Part shown: positions 1 to 5,238 of the stretch, piece by piece | How the letters are laid out: each line of letters starts with the position of its first letter | How positions within the stretch are numbered: position 1 is the stretch's first letter | Source of the DNA: Pseudomonadota bacterium | GTDB taxonomy: Bacteria; Pseudomonadota; Alphaproteobacteria; Sphingomonadales; Sphingomonadaceae | DNA: 5,347 nt | Assembly: GCA_030271565.1 (NCBI GenBank) | Contig: JARXKR010000155.1 | Span: forward strand, 1 to 5,347 | Reading direction: 5' to 3' | Made by a program: the position numbers and the translations under genes | The notes under the pieces: model-generated | What the model was told of the DNA's origin: nothing | Databases searched by the model: none | What the model saw: only the letters and a program-made list of their open reading frames with translations

Positions 1-161
1 GTGTTCGACAGGCTGCGCGCGATAGTCACCGCCGGGTTGGCGAACGAAGTCGAGGCCGTGAACCAGTAGGCGGCCGTGATGTAGCGCCCGACCATCAAGG
101 GCGTAGCGTCCGGCCGAAACCTGATCGACCCCAGTATGGTGGCGATCAGGCCCGATGCGTT
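1..161 (-). pseudogene. MIP/aquaporin family channel, C-terminal fragment
   Basis: The minus-strand frame encodes the second half of a major intrinsic protein. A stretch reading AYWFTASTSFANPAVTIAR is the second pore half-helix with its NPA motif (codons at 30-38) and the conserved Arg of the selectivity filter. Before it lies a hydrophobic helix (GLIATILG) and a short linker (RFRPDATPLMVG). This variant of the second NPA box is, from memory, typical of the aquaporins found in arsenic-resistance operons of alphaproteobacteria (AqpS-like), which would conduct arsenite or other neutral solutes across the inner membrane. The C-terminus runs off the window edge. Upstream of about position 161 the frame stays open to a stop at 456-458, but the residues no longer look like an aquaporin and the first NPA half is absent. 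I infer a 5'-truncated gene. The family call is firm; the ars link is inference, since no other ars gene is visible. Confidence 0.72.
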
Positions 162-467
162 CCTTCCAACGTCATCGACGAGCCCGTGACGGATGGGCGG
201 AAAACACCGCGATGCCGACGCCACACCGGCTTGCCCGGCCGAAAGTCCGCAACTTAGTCGGCCAGTCGGGAGTATGAGAAATTCGGGACCTTGCTGCGAG
301 CCAGGAGAGCGGTCGGTCTGCCCAAGGCGGCGCATACTAACGTCGCCGAAGGCGAACCACCGATGGTGGACCAGGATGCGGCTAGCGGAAACCAAACCAC
401 CTCCACTGGAGCCGGTCAGGGGGCGTATCGCGACCCGATCGACCGAAGGCCCGGTTTATATGTCGGA
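162..467. other. Gene-poor stretch without recognisable genes
   Basis: I read this stretch on both strands. Open frames exist because the DNA is GC-rich, but their translations are rich in Arg, Pro, Gly and Ser and match no family I know. The minus frame continuing from the aquaporin fragment is open to 456-458 without any membrane helix or first NPA box. I see no tRNA, repeat array or clear terminator. It is most likely decayed DNA between rearrangement points. Confidence 0.5.
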
Positions 468-708
468 TTATTCAACGAGCGAACACTGATGTGCCGAAGC
501 CATCGAACACCCTCCGATTCCCGAGGAGTGATTGGCGATCAGGAGCTCAGCGATGCGGGTCTCGTCGGTGTCGGCTGCCGCCGTGGCATAGGGCAGCAGC
601 CCGTGCGCGGTTCCCGGGGGTCGCGGCGGAGGCGACCGAAGCACGAGAGACCAGGGTCGCGACCGCCGCTCCCAGCAGGCCGGAGCGTCGCGGGCTTTGT
701 CTAGTCAT
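468..708 (-). pseudogene. Possible frameshifted small exported protein
   Basis: From an ATG at 706-708 the minus strand reads MTRQSPRRSGLLGAAVATLV followed by a small-residue stretch (SRASVASAATPG). This is a plausible Sec signal peptide: positively charged N-terminus, short hydrophobic core and an Ala-X-Ala-like cleavage region. That frame stops about 53 codons in. A neighbouring frame, entered around positions 595-610, continues as AAADTDETRIAELLIANHSS, which looks like protein rather than noise, and reaches a stop at 468-470. I read this as a small periplasmic or secreted protein broken by a frameshift. No convincing Shine-Dalgarno precedes the ATG and I cannot name the family. It could instead be chance coding-like sequence in GC-rich DNA. 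Confidence 0.3.
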
Positions 709-971
709 ATGCCCAACCAAGGTCCATTTGCATGAGTGATCTGGCACCCGGCTCGGGCCGCGCTTTCGCGCCCGCTGTCGTCAAGCGCCGGCGCCGTTCG
801 CCAGGATCGCCCCGCTGCCGTGCAATCGGGCGAAGGACCCAGACACCTCGCGTTGGGACGATCTTATCTTGCCCCGCGCCGTGGGACGCCTACATGCCCA
901 GGATCCCCTCGATCGTGCTCGATCAAGCGCTCGCCCGTCGTGATCAGTTCGACCAGTCAAGGTGTCGCCAA
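709..971. other. Intergenic stretch downstream of the aldolase, no gene seen
   Basis: Translations on both strands are low-complexity Arg/Ser/Pro sequences with no recognisable family. No strong hairpin with a T-run was found after the aldolase stop at 972-974, so the transcript end of that unit is not evident. The long plus-strand frame that begins here and runs into 972-1568 is the antisense shadow of the aldolase. Confidence 0.5.
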
Positions 972-1709
972 CTACAGCCCGACGCGGTTGCGCTCCGCCT
1001 TCTTCTGCCAAAGGTCCCAAGCGCGACCGATCTGGCCGTCGTTGGTCGCTGCTGCAGCTTCGCCCTCTTCTGCGGTGAGGTAGATAACTGGGCCCAACTG
1101 CATCGCCTGGAGCTGCATGCGCGCATTGAACTCCGCATAGACCGCCCGAAACACCGCCTGGCGGAGGGAAGCGCCGACCACCGTGGAGCCATGGCCGCGC
1201 ATGAGCACGACCGAGCGGTCGCCGAGCGTCCTGGCCAGTGCCTGCGCGAGATCCGGGTCGCGGACCAGCATGTCGGTCGCCTCGCCTCGCACCTCACGGA
1301 TCTCGAACACCGGCGTCCTCGTCCCCAGGAAGGCGCCCATATGCGAGACCGAGCGCAGCGGGACCGAGGGCGCCACGCTGAAGGGGATCACCGAGGGCGA
1401 GTGGCTGTGCACCACCGCCATCACGTCGGGCCGGGCGCGGTACAACTCCCCATGGATGAAGCGCTCCAGGAAGGGGCGGTGCTCACCCGGCGAGACCACC
1501 TCGCTGCTCAGAGTGAGCTCCAGGATGTCGCTCTCCTCGACCAACTCAGGCGCTTTGCTGCGGGGTAACAGGTAGCGGTCGGCCCGGCCCGGATGCCGTA
1601 TGCTGACGTGGCCGAACCCGTCGACGACGCCCTGGTCAGCTAGGATATGACTGGCTGTCACCAGTTCTGCGAGGACCTCTAACGGGGCGTCGGTCAGCGC
1701 ACCCATCAT
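972..1709 (-). CDS. Class II aldolase/adducin family protein
   Basis: A complete 245-residue protein of the class II aldolase/adducin fold, a usual length for the family. These zinc enzymes cleave or decarboxylate hydroxy-acid and sugar-phosphate substrates in the cytoplasm. The zinc ligands are visible: His101 and His103 in VVHSHS and His173 in LMRGHGS. Glu82 in the ERFIHGELY segment lies where fuculose-phosphate aldolase has its catalytic Glu. The N-terminal part (DGFGHVSIRHP, about residues 30-40) is the usual substrate-loop region. The C-terminal part (GPVIYLTAEEG) resembles the subgroup often annotated as aromatic-acid or HCOMODA decarboxylases, so a decarboxylase role is possible; I hold this loosely. 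The start at ATGATG overlaps the stop of an upstream 55-aa ORF. No Shine-Dalgarno is seen; a hairpin occupies that place, so translation probably depends on the upstream ORF. Met2 is an equally possible start. Confidence 0.9.
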   Translation of the reverse strand: MMGALTDAPLEVLAELVTASHILADQGVVDGFGHVSIRHPGRADRYLLPRSKAPELVEESDILELTLSSEVVSPGEHRPFLERFIHGELYRARPDVMAVVHSHSPSVIPFSVAPSVPLRSVSHMGAFLGTRTPVFEIREVRGEATDMLVRDPDLAQALARTLGDRSVVLMRGHGSTVVGASLRQAVFRAVYAEFNARMQLQAMQLGPVIYLTAEEGEAAAATNDGQIGRAWDLWQKKAERNRVGL

Positions 1710-1873
1710 TCGGCCACGGCGTGGCCGACGCCGACGTACACTGTTAGGTCACATGGCAGGGAAGGAGCTCGGCGGAGGAAAGTGCCCACTGCCGCTGCCC
1801 CCAGTTGGGGGTTCACCTGCGGATTAGGGATAATGCTCCGCGGCTCGGTGGGGGCGTTGGCAGGTTTGGACAT
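1706..1873 (-). CDS. 55-aa ORF coupled to the aldolase, function unknown
   Basis: From an ATG at 1871-1873 the minus strand encodes 55 residues beginning MSKPANAPTEPRSIIPNPQV. The start is well supported: GGAG lies eight bases before the ATG (within GGAGACCTAAGG). The TGA stop (1706-1708) overlaps the aldolase start as A-TGA-TG, the classic arrangement for translational coupling. Codon third positions are mostly G or C, as in the neighbouring genes. The N-terminal third is rich in Pro, Asn and Ser; the end (CDLTVYVGVGHAVAE) is more hydrophobic but has no clear membrane helix or signal peptide. I do not recognise a family. It may be a small protein, a leader peptide that gates aldolase translation, or the surviving 5' end of a larger gene deleted in frame with its neighbour. 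Confidence 0.5.
   Translation of the reverse strand: MSKPANAPTEPRSIIPNPQVNPQLGAAAVGTFLRRAPSLPCDLTVYVGVGHAVAE
1710..1728 (-). promoter_or_regulatory. Hairpin abutting the aldolase start codon
   Basis: TCGGCCAC and GTGGCCGA form a perfect 8-bp GC-rich stem around a 3-nt loop. On the minus-strand mRNA it ends at the base before the aldolase ATG (1709) and fills the place of a Shine-Dalgarno. It lies inside the last codons of the 55-aa ORF, so ribosomes finishing that ORF would melt it. A role in translational coupling is inference; the symmetry is directly visible. Confidence 0.45.
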
Positions 1874-1895
1874 CCTTAGGTCTCCGTCGAGAGTA

Positions 1896-1908
1896 GTTCA
1901 TTTTGAAC
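1896..1908. promoter_or_regulatory. 13-bp dyad upstream of the 55-aa ORF/aldolase unit
   Basis: GTTCA-TTT-TGAAC is a perfect inverted repeat with a 3-nt centre, 23 bp before the 55-aa ORF start, within an AT-rich patch (about 1896-1950) that contrasts with the GC-rich surroundings. Size and symmetry suit a dimeric repressor or activator; IclR-type operators with GTTC...GAAC arms look similar. No regulator for it is in the window, and I could not assign convincing -35 and -10 boxes. Confidence 0.35.
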
Positions 1909-2056
1909 GGTCGGTTTCAATTAAAGTGAAGGCGCTAGTCGCAATTAATTCGAACGAAGCCGCTCAGCCCAAAGCCGCCAATCAACTCAGAGGCCTGTCT
2001 AGCCGAATTGGTTGCGCCGGAAAGCAGCGACGCATCCTTCAAACCGATCTGACCTA

Positions 2057-2082
2057 GGGCGCAGCCGCGCAGATCAGCGCCC
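2057..2082 (-). terminator. Possible hairpin terminator after the SIP gene
   Basis: GGGCGC and GCGCCC are perfect inverted arms separated by 14 bases, starting three bases after the SIP stop codon (2086-2088). No T-run follows on the minus strand, so it is at best a weak intrinsic terminator or a 3' stabilising hairpin. Confidence 0.3.
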
Positions 2083-2085
2083 ACA

Positions 2086-2874
2086 TCAGCCGAAGTTTTC
2101 GTGGGCTCCTGCCTCACCTCTGAGCCAGTATCCCGATGCGCGCAGCCAGCGTGGGGGATGGCGCCTTTCGTCGAGGAAGTAGCCGCGAAGGGTTTTCGCT
2201 ACCGACGCTTCAGCGGCGATCCAGATGTATCCGTCGCCCGCCGGCAGTTCCAACCTCTCGAGGGTTTTACGCAGGAGTTCAGCGTCGCCTAGCGGCTGTC
2301 CCTCACGACACACCCAAAGCGGAGTCCAGGCTGCGGGCGTCGAAATTGACTGGGTCTCAGCCATGTCGTCGATGATGATGACGGTCGTCACGGCGACACC
2401 GGAACGAAGCCCTTCCAACCGCCGACCGATCGCCGCTATGCCGGTTTCGTCGGCGATCAGCAGATACCAGTCGAAATCATCAGGCACGACCTGCGAGCCG
2501 CGCGGCCCACCAATGTGTAGCTCGTCACCAAGTTTCGCCTGGATAGCCCATGCTGTTGCGGGGCCCGCTTCGTGCAGCGCGAAGTCGACAATCAGCGTGC
2601 CGGCGGCGGTATCGAACGCACGGGGCGTATAGTCCCGCATGAGGGTTCCACCTGCACCGTCAGGCAAGAAAATCTTCACGTGATCGTCCGCGCCGAGGCT
2701 CACAAAATCGGTGAGTTCCGGTGAGTGGAAGGCGATGCGAAGCATCTTAGGCGTCAACGAGATGATGTCCGTCACCGTCAGCACCCGGCGACGGCTGTCA
2801 TGGCGCATGCGCTGGACCACGTGACGCTCTGAGGCTTCGGCCTGGTGGGAGGTTTCCATTCGCGGGCCGCTCAT
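2086..2874 (-). CDS. Siderophore-interacting protein (FAD ferric-siderophore reductase family)
   Basis: A full-length 262-residue SIP/ViuB-type flavoprotein. These cytoplasmic enzymes use NAD(P)H and FAD to reduce ferric siderophores and release iron. The order of motifs fits: the FAD-binding barrel with DDHVKIFLP (about 63-71) and RDYTPRAFD (80-88), the flavin/phosphate loop HEAGPATAWA (101-110), the turn GGPRGS (122-127), then the NAD(P)H domain with LLIADETGIAAI (138-149), WIAAEASVAKTLRGYF in the C-terminal quarter, and the closing GYWLRGEAGAHE. The start overlaps the stop of the VOC gene as ATGA, which supports Met1 over Met6 and indicates coupled translation. It is last in the PadR-VOC-SIP operon. 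E. coli NfeF (YqjH), controlled by the PadR-type NfeR, is the best-known analogue. The substrate siderophore cannot be inferred. Confidence 0.93.
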   Translation of the reverse strand: MSGPRMETSHQAEASERHVVQRMRHDSRRRVLTVTDIISLTPKMLRIAFHSPELTDFVSLGADDHVKIFLPDGAGGTLMRDYTPRAFDTAAGTLIVDFALHEAGPATAWAIQAKLGDELHIGGPRGSQVVPDDFDWYLLIADETGIAAIGRRLEGLRSGVAVTTVIIIDDMAETQSISTPAAWTPLWVCREGQPLGDAELLRKTLERLELPAGDGYIWIAAEASVAKTLRGYFLDERRHPPRWLRASGYWLRGEAGAHENFG

Positions 2875-3392
2875 GCCGCTTCACCGGCGGCCGAACCGGT
2901 TGCGCGCTGACCGCCCCAACGCTTCTTGACCGCGTCGAAATCAAGGGGGTGACGGACCATCTCGTCCTCGTAGGACCAGGACTCGCGCGGCGCGCGCCAG
3001 AGGATTTCCACCGCCAGGCCGTCGGGGTCGTTGCTGTATAGCGACAGATGCCCGGCTTGATGGGTGCTACCGGCAAAGGCTTTCGCGGCCTGCAGACGCC
3101 CCTGCATGTCCTGGAGTTCGTCCAGCGTGCCATCCTCGAACGCGATGTGGAAAAGACCCGGCGGCGTAGGTTCGCCTCGGCCAGCAAGCTTGGTGGTCGC
3201 GTTCGCGATGATCGCGAGGTCGTGGTGGTTGCTGGACCCGACTTTAGAGTGGAAGAAGCGCATCTCGCTGAAATGCGCGGTCGCCGGGAGGATCGCGACC
3301 AGGCGCAAGCCGGGTAGGTCGCGGTAGTAGATCGTCGAGGCTTCCAGGTCGCTGACCGATGGGACGGTGTGGTTCATGCGGCGGATGGACAT
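2871..3392 (-). CDS. VOC family protein, catechol 2,3-dioxygenase-like
   Basis: A 173-residue vicinal-oxygen-chelate protein (glyoxalase/bleomycin-resistance/extradiol-dioxygenase superfamily). The paired beta-alpha-beta-beta-beta modules show in MNHTVPSVSDLEASTIYYRD (residues 6-25) and HLSLYSNDPDGLAVEILW (115-132). A likely metal triad is His8, His82 (GLFHIAFE) and Glu129 (GLAVEIL), as in Fe(II) extradiol dioxygenases; NHHDLAII (55-62) and the DPDG turn are also typical of that branch. With one VOC domain and these ligands, ring cleavage of a catechol or another metal-dependent reaction is possible, but the substrate is unknown. It starts 16 bases after the PadR stop with AAAGG at a good distance before the ATG; Met6 is an alternative start. 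It overlaps the SIP gene by four bases, suggesting a shared process, perhaps handling catechol-type iron ligands (inference). Confidence 0.9.
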   Translation of the reverse strand: MSIRRMNHTVPSVSDLEASTIYYRDLPGLRLVAILPATAHFSEMRFFHSKVGSSNHHDLAIIANATTKLAGRGEPTPPGLFHIAFEDGTLDELQDMQGRLQAAKAFAGSTHQAGHLSLYSNDPDGLAVEILWRAPRESWSYEDEMVRHPLDFDAVKKRWGGQRATGSAAGEAA

Positions 3393-3408
3393 TAAAAATA
3401 CCTTTGGT

Positions 3409-4023
3409 TCAGGTTTTGGGGCCGAGAATTTCGGCCGCTGCGCGCTGGAGGATTTCGGTGATACGCCGCGCCTCCTCCGGCGAGCCGTTCTTGGTGCTGA
3501 TGAACGCTTCTTTCAGAGCGACAAAGGCGCGGTGGCGTTCGTCTGCGATGGTCGGATCGAGGAGGCCGGCATAAGCCTCCCGGACCTGATCCATGCGTCT
3601 GCCCTTGAGCTTGAGGGCATCGAGCATCGCCTCGCCGTTGGTCCGGTGAGCGTCGAGATGCAGGCGACCTGTGTCGGTGATGCGATAGAGCTTCCGTTTG
3701 CCATCCGCCTCGGCGTCGGCATGGCCCACGTCATCGAGATAGGCCAGCGCCGGATAGATGACGCCGGGACTGGGGGCATAGAAGCCCTGCGAACGCTCCT
3801 CCAGCTCGCGGATCAACTCATAGCCATGGGCTGGCTTCTCATCGAGGAGCAGCAGGATCACCAGTTGAAGGTCACCTGCGGAAAGCTTTCGCCCGCTTGG
3901 TAGAAGCCCTCCGCCGCCGCCCCATGGCCTCCCTCCTCTGCCGCCTCGGTTCCAGTGAGGGCGTTCTCCTGAATAGTCTGTGGCAAAGGCAGGAGTAATA
4001 TCGCTCGTTGTATCTCTCGACAT
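3409..4023 (-). CDS. PadR family transcriptional regulator
   Basis: A 204-residue PadR-type repressor. The winged helix-turn-helix spans about residues 46-125, with LSAGDLQLVILLLLDEKP then HGYELIRELEER, the family signature YAPSPGVIYPALAYLDD (82-98) and the wing GKRKLYRITDTG (108-119). A helical C-terminal region (about 140-204) would form the dimer interface. Residues 1-45 are an apparently disordered Gly/Arg-rich extension. In NfeR (YqjI) of E. coli this extension is His-rich and senses nickel; here only His23 is present, so the same sensing mode is unlikely. It is the first gene of the PadR-VOC-SIP operon. The start is the only sensible one: no Shine-Dalgarno precedes it, and a predicted promoter places the transcript start at or next to the ATG. 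The overlapping dyad suggests autoregulation. Confidence 0.92.
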   Translation of the reverse strand: MSRDTTSDITPAFATDYSGERPHWNRGGRGGRPWGGGGGLLPSGRKLSAGDLQLVILLLLDEKPAHGYELIRELEERSQGFYAPSPGVIYPALAYLDDVGHADAEADGKRKLYRITDTGRLHLDAHRTNGEAMLDALKLKGRRMDQVREAYAGLLDPTIADERHRAFVALKEAFISTKNGSPEEARRITEILQRAAAEILGPKT

Positions 4024-4059
4024 ATCTTACGATATATATTCGGTGCCGCATTCCGTCAA
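4011..4059 (-). promoter_or_regulatory. padR operon promoter with overlapping operator
   Basis: On the minus strand TTGACG (4059-4054) and TATATC (4036-4031) are spaced by 17 bases, a good sigma-70-type promoter. It predicts a transcript start within a base or two of the PadR ATG (4021-4023), that is, a leaderless or nearly leaderless mRNA. The -10 region and ATG are covered by the inverted repeat ATATC-TTAC-GATAT (4022-4035), and TATC-x2-CGA-like units recur at 12-bp spacing (4011, 4023). AT-rich dyads of this kind are known PadR-family targets, so autoregulation is likely. Binding itself is inferred. Confidence 0.5.
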
Positions 4060-4190
4060 GGTGGCGGCCAAAGACCTCAAGCGGCGGGGACCCGGCCCCC
4101 GTTGTTGCGAGATCGGGCTCGACGAACGCCCAGTCAGAGCCAGTAAGATACATTAGACGCCTAGGCGATCATATACCTTGGAAACACGAT
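4052..4190 (-). mobile_element. IS5-family remnant: terminus and transposase N-terminus
   Basis: On the minus strand a frame from the ATG at 4151-4153 reads LTGSDWAFVEPDLATTG and then a short PP...LDG segment (to about 4052). This resembles the start of IS5-family (IS427/IS1031-like) transposases, where a WAFFEP-type motif is followed by TG..SGRPP....LDG. The 37 bases before the ATG contain GTGTTTCCAAGG (within 4176-4190 on the other strand), like the terminal repeats of that group as I remember them. Similarity stops after LDG; the catalytic domain is missing and the frame runs into the padR 5' region. It is a truncated, inactive fragment. The call rests on a short match, so moderate confidence. 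Confidence 0.5.
4076..4093. repeat. Left arm of an 18-bp imperfect inverted repeat
   Basis: CTCAAGCGGCGGGGACCC matches the reverse complement of 5155-5172 at 16 of 18 positions. The arms enclose 1097 bp with the IS1595 transposase. They could be terminal repeats of the element, but this arm falls inside the apparent IS5 transposase remnant. A chance match is possible in DNA of this composition. Confidence 0.25.
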
Positions 4191-4229
4191 AAGGCTGTGA
4201 CATAAAATTCCTCGAACGGAATCAATGTC

Positions 4230-5171
4230 ATGTCTGCCCTGTCCCGCCCCGAGTTCAACAGCGAAGAAGCGGCCTTCGCCCACCTCGAAAAGATCGTTTG
4301 GGCGGGGATGCCAGTTTGCCCGCATTGCGGCGGCGTTGATCGGATTACCAAGGTCAAGGCAAACCTTGCGAAGCGCATTCGTGAAGGTTTGTGGCGCTGT
4401 GGACAGTGCAAGGGCCAGTTCACCGCCAAGGTTGGCACTGTGTTCGAGCATATGCGCTTGCCGCTCCACAAGGCGTTGCAGGCCGTCTATCTGATGACCA
4501 GCAGCAAGAAGGGCATTAGCGCCCATCAACTGCACCGCATTCTTGAAATCACCTACAAGAGCGCGTGGTTTCTGGCCCATCGCATTCGCGAAGCTATGCG
4601 CGACGGCCATGTAGGACAGTTCGGCGGCGGCGGTGGAATTGTCGAGGTGGACGAAACGTTCATTGGCCGCTTGAAGGGCAAAGAGAAGAAAGCCGCCTTC
4701 CACCACAAGATGAAGGTGGTAGCGCTGATCGACCGCAACACCGGCAAGGCTCGCACCTTGGTTGTCGAAGGCACCACGGCCAAGCACCTTATGCCGATTG
4801 TTCTGGCGAACGTCGCTCGCGAAGCCACGATCAACACTGACGAGCATTGGGGCTATCGTCCGGTGCGCGACTATTTCGCAGGCCACGGCACCACTTCCCA
4901 CGGCACCGGCGTCTATGTCGATCCGGCCAATCCAGAGAACCACAGCAACACCGTCGAAGGCTATTTCAGCATCTTCAAGCGCAGGATGAAGGGCATCTAC
5001 CAACACTGCGGCGAACAGCATTTGCACCGCTATCTTGCCGAGTTCGAGTTCCGCTATAACAACCGCGTTGCCCTTGGTTTCAACGATCCTGATCGGTCGC
5101 GCCAAGCGCTTCTAGGCATCGCGGGCAAGCGCCTCACCTATCGGCGGTTTGACGGGGTCCCCCACGCTTGA
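4230..5171 (+). CDS. IS1595 family (ISXO2-like) transposase
   Basis: A full-length 313-residue transposase that cuts and joins the ends of its own element. The N-terminus carries a zinc ribbon with CPHC (residues 30-33) and CGQC (57-60). The ISXO2-like DDE domain follows: Asp141 in VEVDETFIG, Asp204 in INTDEHWGY, and the third catalytic position in HSNTVEGYFSIFKRR (Asn240 or Glu243). LAEFEFRYNNR and GKRLTYRRF close the domain. The frame is intact and all key residues are present, so it may be active. The start at 4230 has GGA eight bases upstream; an ATG at 4225 is in another frame. A possible promoter, TTGGAA (4178-4183) and CATAAA (4201-4206) with a 17-bp spacer, would straddle the edge of the IS5-like remnant. 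A 314-codon open frame on the opposite strand is its antisense shadow. Confidence 0.95.
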   Translation: MSALSRPEFNSEEAAFAHLEKIVWAGMPVCPHCGGVDRITKVKANLAKRIREGLWRCGQCKGQFTAKVGTVFEHMRLPLHKALQAVYLMTSSKKGISAHQLHRILEITYKSAWFLAHRIREAMRDGHVGQFGGGGGIVEVDETFIGRLKGKEKKAAFHHKMKVVALIDRNTGKARTLVVEGTTAKHLMPIVLANVAREATINTDEHWGYRPVRDYFAGHGTTSHGTGVYVDPANPENHSNTVEGYFSIFKRRMKGIYQHCGEQHLHRYLAEFEFRYNNRVALGFNDPDRSRQALLGIAGKRLTYRRFDGVPHA

Positions 5172-5172
5172 G
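5155..5172. repeat. Right arm of an 18-bp imperfect inverted repeat
   Basis: Partner of 4076-4093. It covers the last codons and the stop of the IS1595 transposase. If it is the element's true end, the coding sequence reaches right to the terminus, which is compact but not impossible. Confidence 0.25.
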
Positions 5173-5238
5173 CGCGTCGATCAGCGTCGAAACCGTTCGC
5201 GTTGGCATGGAAAGCCGCACAGGCGGTCTGTAAATAAA

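Noticed and set aside
193..704. Two plus-strand frames of 98 and 137 codons in the left gene-poor region
   Set aside because: Low-complexity Arg/Pro/Ser translations, no ribosome binding sites and no recognisable domains.
732..1568. A 278-codon plus-strand open frame
   Set aside because: Most of it is antisense to the class II aldolase. Its translation is Arg/His-rich with no motifs, typical of shadow frames in GC-rich DNA.
1797..1810. CCCCC-AGTT-GGGGG palindrome as a terminator
   Set aside because: It lies within the 55-aa ORF and has no T-run on either side; it is probably incidental.
1782..2057. A 91-codon plus-strand frame across the intergenic region
   Set aside because: It crosses the dyad and the AT-rich patch, overlaps the 55-aa ORF in antisense, and has no ribosome binding site or recognisable domain.
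1935..2117. A 60-codon minus frame with a faint pentapeptide-repeat look (ADLRGCALGQ)
   Set aside because: It overlaps the end of the SIP gene, lacks a ribosome binding site, and the repeat-like spacing does not continue beyond a few residues.
3872..4153. The 93-codon minus frame as a complete gene
   Set aside because: Only its first 34 codons resemble an IS5 transposase. The rest is an out-of-frame reading of the padR 5' end, so it is a remnant, not a gene.
4161..5105. A 314-codon open frame on the minus strand, opposite the IS1595 transposase
   Set aside because: It mirrors the transposase codons on the other strand. The plus strand has the zinc ribbon and DDE motifs; the antisense translation shows no family features.
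5154..5231. GGGGTCCCC and CCGC-ACAG-GCGG as a terminator after the transposase
   Set aside because: The stems are short and no T-run follows; there is no good evidence for an intrinsic terminator.
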